A stretch of 64,000 nucleotides of DNA from Acanthaster planci (taxonomy: Eukaryota; Echinodermata; Asteroidea; Valvatida; Acanthasteridae), in contig NW_019091371.1 in assembly GCF_001949145.1 (NCBI RefSeq), positions 2,011,469-2,075,468 on the forward strand, in the 5' to 3' direction. Position 1 is the first letter of the stretch, and every line of letters starts with the position of its first letter. The translations under genes and the position numbers were made by a program. Below are positions 36,901-49,800 of this stretch, one piece after another. Under the pieces are notes generated by a model. It ran no database searches. It saw only the letters and a program-made list of their open reading frames with translations, and was not told the origin of the DNA.

Positions 36901-39900
36901 TAACGCTCATGATGCTTTGCCCTATTTGCTGATTATTGACAAAATTAAGTGCGACTTGACTTGTACGAGACCTTTGACCTGTACGAGACCGGGGTTTTGC
37001 CATGCTCTCAGATCAAAATGGCTTGTGACTTGACTCCATCTGACCTGTAACCAAATGACTTGGGACCAAATGACATGTGACTTGAATTGAACTTGCACTG
37101 GAATGACTTGGTGCCAATGCTGCTCACTGGCAAAATAGTTAGGAGGGCTTACCGTGCAGAGAATCTGGAACGCTTTGTCCTCGACCAAGGAGCGATCAAC
37201 TCCCATGAGAGCCACGCAGAGGTAAGCCAAAATGATACCAACGGATATCAGATTGTTAACGTTGGGGCTGGACATCTTCACTTGCCTTTAGAATAAAATC
37301 CGCAAGGAAAGGCGGGAGAATAAAAAAAAAAGATTCCAATGCTGATAGTAAAATGTCCTATATGGTCAAGGCTATCCTGTCGGTAACCAATCAAGTGGAT
37401 GGGACCTTTTTTCTGACTTATATTTTTTTAATTGGTTGCGCCACATACAGACCAGAATGGATGATACAGGCTTCACATAAGAATGTAATTGTCGTGCATA
37501 GATCGAGCAAACTGAAAAAGAGAATCAGAAAATGTGCTATGGACCTTTTTCACCCACGTGACTGGATTGCGCTAAATGTAAACAATGCCACCATGTGCGG
37601 ACCGCCGTGGCCACGGTGATCGCATTATATTCCTACCGGCAGATTCAACCACGTACAAGCGCACGTGTGAACGCTGCATGTTTGACTGGTTTATCTTGAA
37701 TAGGTAGATTACTATCACAACAGTATGCGCTCATTACCATGACAACACATCAAGGTCCAGATCGTGAAATCACGGGGAAAAGGTCTATTGGCATTGGGCA
37801 AAATGTAGGGTGAGGCAAGCATGCCTAGTCCCTCGGCAGGCCTTAACTGATTCTTCGTTGCCGGGGTTGTCATTTTAAAAGCTAACGCACGTTTTTGAGC
37901 AGAAAGAATTTGAAGTTAACAATTTTAAAGCAAAATATAAATTGAAGAGTCTCGATACGCAAATTTCATATTCAATTGCTGTAGTCGTCGTCCCACGCAT
38001 AAGAGACACGCGAAGAATGGAAAACAAGCTCACAATAGGGATACAGCCAGAGGTGAAACTCGATATGAAAGTCGTATTTCTGACTACAAATATTAGATTA
38101 ACCATGATGCCTATTTGCTTGCATGTAAGAAACCTTGAAGTTTCAGAAATGAGTCGTGCAAAATAGCATAAATCAAGTCGATGATAATGATTCGATTCTG
38201 GAATCTGCAATGCAAAAAAAACTGAATTTCGGGTTTTTTTTCTCATTTAATTTGAACAGATGTATGCTTCAACATTAATAACGGGTCCCACAGAAGTTTT
38301 TTTTGAGTTACCAAGTATAAAATCCATTAACCTTCGAGGTATTGAATGTGTACTTGTTTTTCTTTTCAAGAACAGGCCTATTTACCTATTCTGCCGTTTC
38401 CAAACATTGAAAGCTATGAAGGAAATGGCAAAGATGGTTCCGAGACCACACAAGACCCAGACCGTCACCAGGATAGCGATGGGTGTGGACTGTAGGAGCT
38501 CTTGTGTCTCGGTGTTGTCAGAATCAAACGGAGCCTTGCCGCCTGTGGGGACGGAACAGGTGTGGGGAAAAGTATGGAAAGGTCATGGGCGTCGCCAGGA
38601 TTTTAAAATCCAGGCTTTAGGGTGGGAACTGCAAAGCACTCACCAGCAAAAACAACAACAGCAGACGGAGCTAGGGTAGGTTAATTTTGAGATAAAGCTG
38701 GTAATTTTCGTCTCCTTTCTCCTCTCTTTTCCCCCTTTTTCAGCATTTAATTCTGTCCTTTTTTCCCACTTCTGTTTTGTTTTCAAGGGGGTCAAGCGCC
38801 CTATGACCCCAGTGATACCCTTGGGAAAGAAATTCAAAAGAATCCCCTGGATCCATTTATTTTAATTGTCAAGTTGCCATAAAACACCAACACCCTCTAC
38901 AACTGTATTCATAGTTTTTTGCGAGCCCTTGCTTCCTGCATACACTCTAAAAACACCAGGGTCAGGCTGACCCAGAATCTGGGTCCCATGAGTCCTGACC
39001 TTTTTCCGGGTCAAATTATGACCTATTCCGGGCTATATTGGACCCAGAAAGGGTCAAATATGACCCACCACGGGATCATAACTTTACCCGGAAATGGGTC
39101 AGGCCCCATGCGACCCAGATTCATGGCCAGCTCGACCCAGGTGTTTTGAAAGTGTACACCACAGCCATTAATAATAATTTGATGCCCAGATTTTCGAGAG
39201 GTAGATTATTACCTAGGGTCGGCAGCGACGGCAAAGAAAAGGCAAAAAACACTCCGAGAAGAGTCAGCGCCATGAACAAAAATTAAAGCGATAACATGCT
39301 AAAACAATACCATCAAAACTGTGACGGTCTACCAGACGTCCCTTTTGCGACACAAGTTCCTATCGTACAACTTCCTTTTACGTGATTATGAGTATCACAT
39401 TTTAAAGGGCACTTACAATAATAGGAATCTTGCATAATTATATACAACCCGTAATACCAGTGACTATGTAAGAAGCTTAAAAACAGAAGAAGAAAGAAAC
39501 CCCTGTCTCAGGGGATTCTTACATTGTGGAAGCAGCCTTTGGAACCGGAAGCCTGTTCGCTCCTCGCTTTGTTGTTTTTTCAATGGGCATAATTCACATT
39601 TTGATTTTTCAATACAATTATCATTTAACAACATAAAAATGCCGAGAGATAAAGTGCAGAGCTTTTGTGGTATGTGTGAGCAAAGTTTAGCTTCACTATG
39701 CGCGGTCAGGGTCTCTGCTATAATTCAATTACATGCAGAGGCCTACCTGGTCTTCGTTGTGGCTTGCAGCCTTACCTGCATAATACCAAATGTCACTGGT
39801 GTTGAGCAGCCAGGAAATTACGTTATTGTCTATGTCGTAGGTGCCTATTACCTCCTCTACTCCGTCTGAAAGTCCAAAAACGAGTTCAAGTATTAGGCTG

Positions 39901-42900
39901 GAAAACGTTTACCTCTGTGTATATCGCCTACGGGTATCGCTTCAAATCAAGATTATTTGGACTTGGAGGTCCACGACTTTATGATTTGACTCCATGTATA
40001 TTTTCCCTTCATGGCCTCTAAATGTCACAACAATAAGCCAAACATGAGTGAACGCCTGTTTTGAAAATAGTAATACCTCTTCGTGATTGTATCCCGGACA
40101 GCAAGGGATGAAGTCGGCGGCAGAGCAGAAAGCAAGGTTTGGCACATGCACGCCAGTAAATACTGGGATATAATTTAATGCAACCAGTGAAGGCTTAATG
40201 GTTTGTTTTTGTTGTGAACTATAATCTTCCTACCTTCATTCTCTACACTTTGTGATTTTCTCTTTCTTGAAATCAAAAACCGATATTTTTGAGGTTCACA
40301 GATGAAAATAACATGTTGGGTGGCGCAACCGAGATCCATATTGCCACGTCCGTTTCATTCTATAACTATGACTCAATCAGGGATGACTCAATTTATACTT
40401 TTATAGTTTGAAATTAAAAAAAAGAGATGCTTTCTTTACTCAAATTCTCAAATACATCACCACACCACGCTTTCTTTACTCAAATTCTCAAATACATCAC
40501 CACACCACCCACGCCCCTTAACAACGTCAATGCTCTTCTCAAAGAGACTCACTTTTGTTTTGCTCAATGAGAAGGGTTCCAACTCTATCACCAAGCTCAG
40601 AAAAACCAAACGGACCCTATCGAAAAAATCAGTGATAAAATAAATGCAATCAATAACAAAGTTTTACAAACAGGATGGTCAACATTAATCACTGATGGTA
40701 CTGTCGTCGTTTACACACTGTCTTTATCACTCGGAGCGCCGCTGTTTGTACACATTCAATAATGTTTCAGATCGCGGTAGCAATGATGATACACAAGACG
40801 AATCTTATTTGTATGTGTCAATTTTTAGTGCAAATGGCAATTAGCATTAAAATCCTGTTTAAATAGTAGTTAAAATGTTAAAGCCATTCTTTAGAAAGGT
40901 TGCTAAAGGTATTTTTCGTTGACGGGAATGGACTGCATACCCCCAAAATAAGTGAAATTCAAAACAAACCAAAACATTGGGGGAAAGAGCGACTGAAACC
41001 CGCCGAACATGGCTTTTATACTCTTATGCAATTCTGTGCATTCAAGTGACACAGTTTAATTAATCTGTCAGCATTTTACATTATAAATGTCAGTAAGCTC
41101 CCGACTTACCGAGACGCCTTGAAATTTCTGGCTTTGGACGTTGCGGCTAACGATGTCCGCGTACTCCTTATCGCCGTAAGCGAAGGAATCCAGCGGCCGG
41201 CCCAGCTCTTGTTGGGCGTCGTGTAAGCCGAGGGCCAGCGCCCACATCCCATCATAGGCAGTGGCGGTCAGGCCACGACCTGACACGGACAGGTTCCAAC
41301 CGACCACGGGTTCCATTTGCCGCCGGTATTCTGCGGGAGTCTAACATAGTAACCAATTAAAATAACATAATGGAATGAAGTTCCATTAAATAATTTAACT
41401 CCGAGTCGACGACGTCATCCATAAATGCCAAGCATAATGAGTTCACTACAATAAACCTGTTGTTATCAGATTTTAACACTTTTCACCGGTGTTAAAACTT
41501 TTGCCGTTATATCAAAATTGTTGGTATATACATGTACTTTTAACACCCTCTGGTGCAATGTAATACTTGTATAAAGTAACGCCAGAGATTTGAAATTAAC
41601 ATATTTCTGTGTGGTCATCTGATCACACCAAACTTAAGTGTTTTTTTTTTTTACATCAGAGATTTTGCAGCTTTGCAGGAGTTCTCTTGGCTTGGATGGG
41701 TTGCATGCTTTTTATGTTTTCGTGACACAAAGGAAGCCAGGGTGTTCGTAGGCAATTGATCTCTGCCACGAGGTACACGATTCCGTCGCTTTGAAATTAC
41801 AATTTCCCTGCCAAAACCAATTTGGGTGCAACATCTCAAATTCTGTCCAGCAATCAAACGAGAAACGTTGTACCCTTTGGATTGCAAAAGTGGTTAGTTC
41901 CTCTCTCTATTTCAATCAATGGCACTACTGTCCAATGAATTGGAAAGCAGCTACCTTTCACGCAGCTCCATTAATCTACTCCAGTTTCATCTAGTAACAC
42001 AAAAACTATGCGGTTCAACCCGGCTCAGCAAGAGGTGAAAACCAGAACCGAATTTCCATGGGTTAGATAACAAGGGAATTCAACACCCTCTTTTATTTCT
42101 TCATATAATCTTAACGGTCTTCCTGATGTGTAAGGCTAACTTCGTTGAGGAAAAAGGAAATAAAACTGTACCAAAAGTCGTCCAGTCTTTGATAAAAAAA
42201 ATGCAGCAACCCTGGATCTGTCAATCTCAGGGTAAATCTTATGGACATGTCTGTGAGAAACGTAATTCATTTTTATTAGTCTTTGCGTCATGTTAATAAA
42301 TATGTCACAAGGAATATTTTCCAGGAAACTTTTCTGTAGCAGTGACTGCAAAAATAAACGAACCGTAAAACAAACGACACATTGAAACGCTCGGCAAATA
42401 TTACACCTCAATACTGTCCGCTATGTCAACGCTATCGGTGAAAATGTTTTCCCAAGAGCAAACACGGGGCCGAATATTCCGATCAAGAACTCCAATTAGA
42501 GAGCTTTCCTGAATTCAGAAGCAACATATCAGGGGCGCGCGGAGTTATCTCTGATGTGTCGTTGAGCGGTTAAGAAAATATGCGTAATTTGACTGAGACA
42601 CCGGGTTTCATTTTCTGAAAAGTGTCAATATTTGGGCGCCAACTGTCACTCACCTTCTCTGCTCCTGTTTTGTTTACAGCGCCTCAACTATATTATTCAG
42701 AGATATACCCAGACAAGTCCATGAAATGCTGTGAACACACACAGCTCTCTGCGTCCCACTTATTTTAAACTCGTTTTCACTTTTCCTGCCATTTTATCAG
42801 CATTTTGGTGCCCTCTGGGCAATACTACATTTGCCTACTTGCGATGTTTGGCAAAAAGCGTAATGTCATTCCAAGAAGAAACAACAATGTTGTTACTCCT

Positions 42901-45900
42901 TCAGCACCAAGATCTGTTGGTGCATCAGGTATTTTTAAATAAATGTCCATCTCAAAAGAGGCACACACCTTGTGGCACGACTATCATTCGCCAGAACTCA
43001 GATTCACCCTTAACTCACGATGCAGTAGCCTACCACGCACGCGTGAGAGCGAGGAGCTAAATTTAACGTCAGATTGCCATCAGCAGAATCCGATGAATAT
43101 CAAATATGAAAGAGCATCAAGCTGAGATTGTAGGCTTAAGGTCAAAATACAGACGGTTTAGAAACAGTTTAACGGTTGGTGTTAATCCTCCTTCGTTCCG
43201 TTCATCGCTTGGTTTGGGACAGCTCAACGGTTTGAAAAGAACGGTCTGCCCTTGACTGTCTAGCAGCATATAGCTGCGGTGGCACTGCAGTCACACGCAC
43301 ATTCTTCAGCTTGGTGCGCGTGCATTTGTTACTGAATCACGACAGAAACAGGCAAAGTAACGCGCGCGTACTCCGTATCCGCAAGCGTTGTTGTGCCACC
43401 GCAATGATTGCTTCTAATTCTGGTTGTCCAATTACACTATATAAAAATAAGAAACAAAATATGATACTACCCATCAAGGAGCAATCTTAATATTATACCA
43501 AAAGGTAACGTGCTTATTTCTGACTTACTATTCCTGCAATGGTGTTGACTTCCTCCCGTCCAAACTGGCTCCACATGATCGTTAGGTAGCCCTCGCTTGC
43601 CTTCTTTAGCTCCTCGGGCGTGCAGGTGACGCCCTCCTCAGGTACCTTCCACCAGCCATCGGCGTAGTAGCCGGGCAGCATCCACACGTAACGTGGCCCG
43701 TACAGACCTAACCGGTATGCCTAGACAAGGGTACCGACCGGCAGGCTTTTGATAAGGCTCAATTCGGATAACTGAGGGGTTACTGGATATTGGTCACATG
43801 AACCTTGTTACCTGTAGACCCTTTTCACCCACTTGACTAAATGTAAACAATCATGTGTGAACCGCCTTGGCCACGATGATCGCATATATTCCTACGGGCA
43901 GCTTTAACGAAATGCAAGCGCCCGTGCAAACGTTGCATGCTTGACTAGTTCGTCTTGAATAGGTAAATTACCATCACAACACTATGCACTAAGCACAATC
44001 ATGACATCACAGGAAAAGGTTTATAGACTACGCTAAAGGTAGCATCTGTCCCAAGTGGGTGAGGATTAAGGTGCAAAGTTCTTCCCCTTCCATTCCAGCA
44101 ACCCCAAACTATTCACCAAGTTATACCAAGCAAGAAGCGGGACAGAGGGGTACCCCACCCTACATGCCCACGTGTTACCTAAACATCCTCCTAGATAGCC
44201 TATCTGAAAAGAATTCCTGAGATTCCGATCAAATAAAACCAGCACAAAGGTGTGTGTGCAAGTGTGTGTGTGGGGGGGGCTCTCTCCGTCCATAATCTTG
44301 CTTCAACTGAACCAAGTCGTTTCCACCCTTTTCTGGCATCCTGCCAATATGACCTATTCTTGTTAATTCCAGTTTTAGAGTACGTGCTCTGCCATTAAAG
44401 CCCGAGACAAAGAAAATATTTCTTGGTTTATTTCCCCACTGGCTTGGGTTGTAACCAAAGTAATTCAGACGGCTTCCGCTCAAAACGATACAGAAGTTTC
44501 CGCTCACTGAGTGACCTTCGTCCGCCCACTTGAAGTTCAAATGAACCTTGTAATTTACCAGTGACCAAAAGAAACATTTAGAGGGAATACACCAGAGGCA
44601 ATAAATACTTACGCTACAAAACACCTTTCGCACCCGACCTTCGTAGAAATTTGCAGCTATAATCCTGGCGTCTTTGTCCTGTGAAATAAAAATTAAATTG
44701 TCTTGGTCCATGTGGAATTCTAATACAATTTCACTCTGTCCCGTGAACGCCATACCTTTAATTTGATATCTAGGTGTTTTTGTTGCTGCTTCAGACGGGA
44801 TCTCCCTCTGATTATACTTATATTGATCATGCGTGTGGTAGACAAGGGGCTAAAGAAATGCACGTATCCAGCAATCCATCCTGTGATAACCTGGTAGTTT
44901 CTGGACGTTATACTTCAAATATGAAATAGCTGGTCGGCAACAAGGAGGCTCCGAATCTTTGGGTTGATACGGGGAGGGAGAAAGTGGTGTATACTTTCGA
45001 TTATTATTTGCGTATTTCATAGATTATTTGAGTAAAAACAAAATCAATTGGTAAACAAACTTTTACTAGAAACTAAGACAGTTTTGATACAATAAAAACA
45101 AAAAGAGCACGTGATCGTGACGTATAAATGAGTCTGCGACCTAAGTTATGACGCAGATTCTTATTGAATTATATGCTCTTTGGTATGTTTCGATTCTTTG
45201 ATAGGATTCATTTTTAATCTACTAAAGAATGCTATATCAACACACCATTCTTTTGCTTAATCACCAAGTCGATGATACCTATCATTTTGTTTTGAGTTAT
45301 AGTCAAATCAAATTATTACCAAGTGCAAGAACAACACAGGGCTACGAGACGTTCAAAGTTTCGAACAGTCAGGATTTTACACAAATCGATACTTGTGCCA
45401 CACCAACAATACCAACCATCTTAAAATTTTACACAAATCGACGCTTTTACTCATGCAGATAAGCACAAAAAATGGCCACCTGCAGGTATGTCTCGCCTCA
45501 ATATCCCGCATGTGGTGAGGAGTAGTATGTGATCTACAGAACAAAATTCTCAGGTCCCTCTCCTTCCTATTCGTGCGTGTCAGATCACTCCAAGGGGAAA
45601 TTTGGTAGCGACACACGAGCGCCGACTACTCCCTCCGTTCGTGACCAATGAAAGAATAACTGAATTTGGCTACATCCAGCTATAATAAATCAAGAGTACT
45701 CGCTTGAGACAGCTTGCCTTAACTTGTTCGACGAAAATACTCTGATTAATTAAATAAGAAATTTTTGGGTGTTATAGTTATGTGTTGGTTTAAAACATAC
45801 CTTTAAGCGCTGGACAGCGTCATACGGATTACTCAGAAAGCTCTCGGCAGCAATAACATTCACATTATTGCTTTCAGCTAATCTCTGCATCTCGATTGTA

Positions 45901-46836
45901 GTCTATTCGTATAATAGATAAAAACAAGTGCGGTTTACTACCTTTGTCGTGAGCTGTCAAAACCTCTATTAAAAGGAAACAAGTAAGAAATATATTTTGA
46001 CATATCAAAATAACCCTAAAATCCAATAATAGAGACCATGTAGTTTAGGTTTGTTGCACGCCTTTCAACGAGGTTACTTCAAGCATCGGCCTTCTCAACA
46101 AAGAAACCAAGCAAGCTGAAAACTACTGTCATGCAAAACAAGAGATGTCACCTGTGTTTTTTAATTAAAGACTAATTCCTGATGTCAGTAAAAACCAAAT
46201 GATTCCCAAACTGTTACCTTTAATCGCGGCTACTATACTACCATGTTCCTTCCTTGAAGAACAAAAAGGAGCCTTTTAATTAAAGTGAGTTAACATAACT
46301 CATGAACTCAAACTTTTAGGGTCTTGTGCGCTGTGAAACATGGCCAGTACCCCAGTAAAATAGGAGAAACTTGATTAATAAACTGCACATGTAAGTTCAA
46401 TCATCAATTAATGTGCAAAGAACATGCTAGGTATGTGAGGTGTGGTTTTACCCCGACGTGAGGCTCGACAGTCTCGTGTAGTGTGGCGATCTTTATCCAG
46501 CCAAACCGGTGAATGATCGCCATTTCGGCATGGGAGAACCCGGCGGCTGACGTCAGCACCCGGTAGATGTACGGGTAGCGGACACGGTCACTTAGCACCG
46601 GGGAGGAGCCGGCAGTGGAGACCTAATTGGCAACAAAAAGTAGTTACGACACCACAAGTGACAGTGATCACTTTAAACACTCGTACAGTGGTAAGTCTAA
46701 AGGAAGCGCATGATACATGCATGTTTAGAATGCCGACAGTGAACTGCGCATTAGAAATTGACAGTTTAGAGTAAGCTCGTGTTGCTTATCCAAAGGGTTA
46801 TTTTTTCATTTTTGGAGCCGGAAATGAAAATACATA

Positions 46837-46875
<39 letters not shown>

Positions 46876-49800
46876 CCTCCCCCTCCCCCTCCTCGGGAAG
46901 GCTTTTGTGATTATAAAGAGGCTACTCAAAACCAGGATGGTGGAAACGGACGACACAAACAGGAAATTATTCCTAACTTGTTGTCTTACTTCTGTGTTCC
47001 GGTCTAATTTTGTAATTTAGCCAAAACGGGTTTAAAAAGGCTATTTTGTAATGGAGCCCTGTCTACGTGCCGGCTGTGGCAACCTGATCTGGCAATTGGG
47101 AAATTTCAGTTCTTGCTAAGTTGGGGTAACGTCGATCTGGTTTGATACACATCACTATCGTCAAAAATAATCCCCAAATCCAGAGGGTAATCGGCTGCAA
47201 GAAGCTGGATGGCGCCCTGAGTTGTACAGATGCATGCAGGTGCATGAATATCGTCCCAAGAAAACACAAACTTCAAGGTGTGTCACTGAATGTTTCACAT
47301 AATGTAATGATAAATGGCAAACGCTTTCTCTATACATTCCGATTTGGAATTTTTTTTTAAAGGACAGCTTATATTTCAGACAACACTGCACGGACACTGG
47401 AGTCTCATGAGCATACCGGTCAGGGTGCAAACTAGTTATCCGACATTATTTAACTTCCCTAAGATTTCTCTTGGTTTTGTTTGTATGTATGTATGTTTGT
47501 TTGTTTGTTTGTTTGTTGGGGTGTTGGGGTGTTTGTCTGTTTGTTGAATTGCTTTTTGACGAGGATACGGCAGGCGTGGTATCAAGATGGAAATGCCGAC
47601 TCTGGGTAAAGCTGGCTGCGAGGAACGGTTAAAAGTCAGAAGCAGTCTCTCAGACTGATTCAGCGGCGACAGGCCAAGACGCACCCCTGAGCGCACTATG
47701 AGGTGTCAGCGTCTGCGCGTATCCACTCTTGTCTCATCTTAACCTTGGAGGCGTCAGTACTGATACACCGGAAAGTGGTTATCCAACGAGCCGTTGGGAC
47801 AGAAGAGAGGGAGAGCACGCGATGGGGAGCAGATGGTGTCGAGCGTGGTATCTACTTTGTATTAAATTGTAATCGATGTGCGCCAAGTCAAGCCTCGTCA
47901 CTGACGAAGTCCCGGGCAGGTCAATCTTCAGCTGTTTCACGCATTTCATGTCAACAGATTTTTATCTCTACATCGATTCTCTGTTGTCGAAGGCAAATTG
48001 AGCTTGACACAGGCTTAGGAATCAAGCGAGACTGCGAACGGCAAGAATAAAAAAGAAATCAACATCATTTTAAAGACAGATTATGTGTCTGCCTAATGTG
48101 GACATTGGAAGCAATTGTCTTCTTATTTCGGAGATAATGAGTATCTAACCAACTCATCGAGCTCTTCAGGTCATCCTTGAAATTCACGCTGTGAGATGTT
48201 ACGAGTACTTTGGACTCAGAGGGCAGGCATATTTCATTTTTAATCCGTTCACGAAGATAAATTGCTTACGCGTAATAATTTCATTATGGGTGACATTATA
48301 TATGCAATCATCTCTTCTCTGGATTTTTTTTGACCAGGGTGAGTGCACTTAGCTTGCAACAATTTGATTATGAGACTCAAGATGTGACTACCTTAAAACG
48401 ATTGCTACTTCCATTTCCAACGAATCTAGCTCTTCAAATGTCTGTAATGATCTTTCGAGACTGTATATGGCCCCGTGCTGTTCTGACTCTAAAGATGAAA
48501 GTGCACGCGTGCTCGCCTGTTGTTTACTTTGGTAAATGCAGTACTTGAGTACCAAAAAGGGAGTGCCAAAGAGGGAGAAAATATTCTTTTACGAAGGCCT
48601 CTAGTGTATTGCCGCACTGAGCAAAATAACGAAATACAGTGTCTCTAGTTACCATGGAGATAGGTGAAGCACTGACCAAGAGTAGGGATGCACTCTCTAG
48701 GTTTACTTTAGGGCAAGTGCTAAACTGAAAAGAAGTTTCCAAAACGAGGTTGGCATTTGAAAAAAATGAGAAATCACTGCATTTCATGACTGAAAAAGAA
48801 TTTACACCGCCTTTCATTATGTTGTTACCTTCATACATCTGCAACAGACGGTAATTTCACCCCTCGAGATGTGGCGACGATTAGGTGTTTTTCTTCAAAG
48901 CCCAGCAATGTTAATGTCACCAAACGGAGATTTGTGAAGTTATCTGCATGTATACGGCCGTGACAGAAAATGCCTTCTCCAGCACGGCTGATGGCAAACC
49001 TCATTTGAGTCCATTAAGGAGCTCAATGTTATTGCGTGGTATGCCAGTCAAGTTTATGCCTTCGGCCGCACAAGAAATTATTAGTGAGAAAACCAAACTC
49101 CCCGTGTTGAATTGTATGACTATTGTTCAATTAATAAAATTCATTGTTGTGATAGATCTTCAATCAGGAACTCTTGAATGATGCTTCCTTTTTTTCAAAT
49201 TTTAAATTGGATGGATCTGTTGCATTATACTTTTGGACATCGTAGTGTAGGCAGGGGCGGGTCATCGGTTCTCTTTTTACTGCAGAGTTTTGGGGAAATT
49301 CCTACATTAGCTTTTGGGGATTTATTATTCATAGTTTGTAGTGGTGATAAGTAGGTATACCTTGACGGTATACGCCTTTTTTAGCAGACCACTTCTGAGA
49401 TTTCCGTTATGGTTTGCTAAAATGAAACCGTATGGTATTTGTTCTTTACTGCACGATTGGGCTTGAATAACTGTAAACCAAATTTCATATCGTGATAAAA
49501 AAATTCCGGTTTACTCAATTAAACAACACTCTGCGGATATGCATCAGCAGCTGACCTCATCCAATAATTTTATTTTCTCCCCTGTTTTCAGTTGGCAATG
49601 AATGAGAGACCGAACACAATGTCAACAATGAAAACAAAAGTAATTGTCTACGCATCGAGAAACCGCAAACGTTGGTGGTTTCGATTTCAGAAACATCAGA
49701 TTAGCCATTGCGTTGCTCGAATTCTTTAAGACAAACCCGACCATGGATATGATTATTCATTCGAGGTGAAACGGGTGGTGGGAAAATTTAACATTGTTCA

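Noticed and set aside
47703-48050. 115-codon plus-strand open frame inside receptor intron 2
   Set aside because: No recognisable motif, irregular composition, and no supporting splice or regulatory context.
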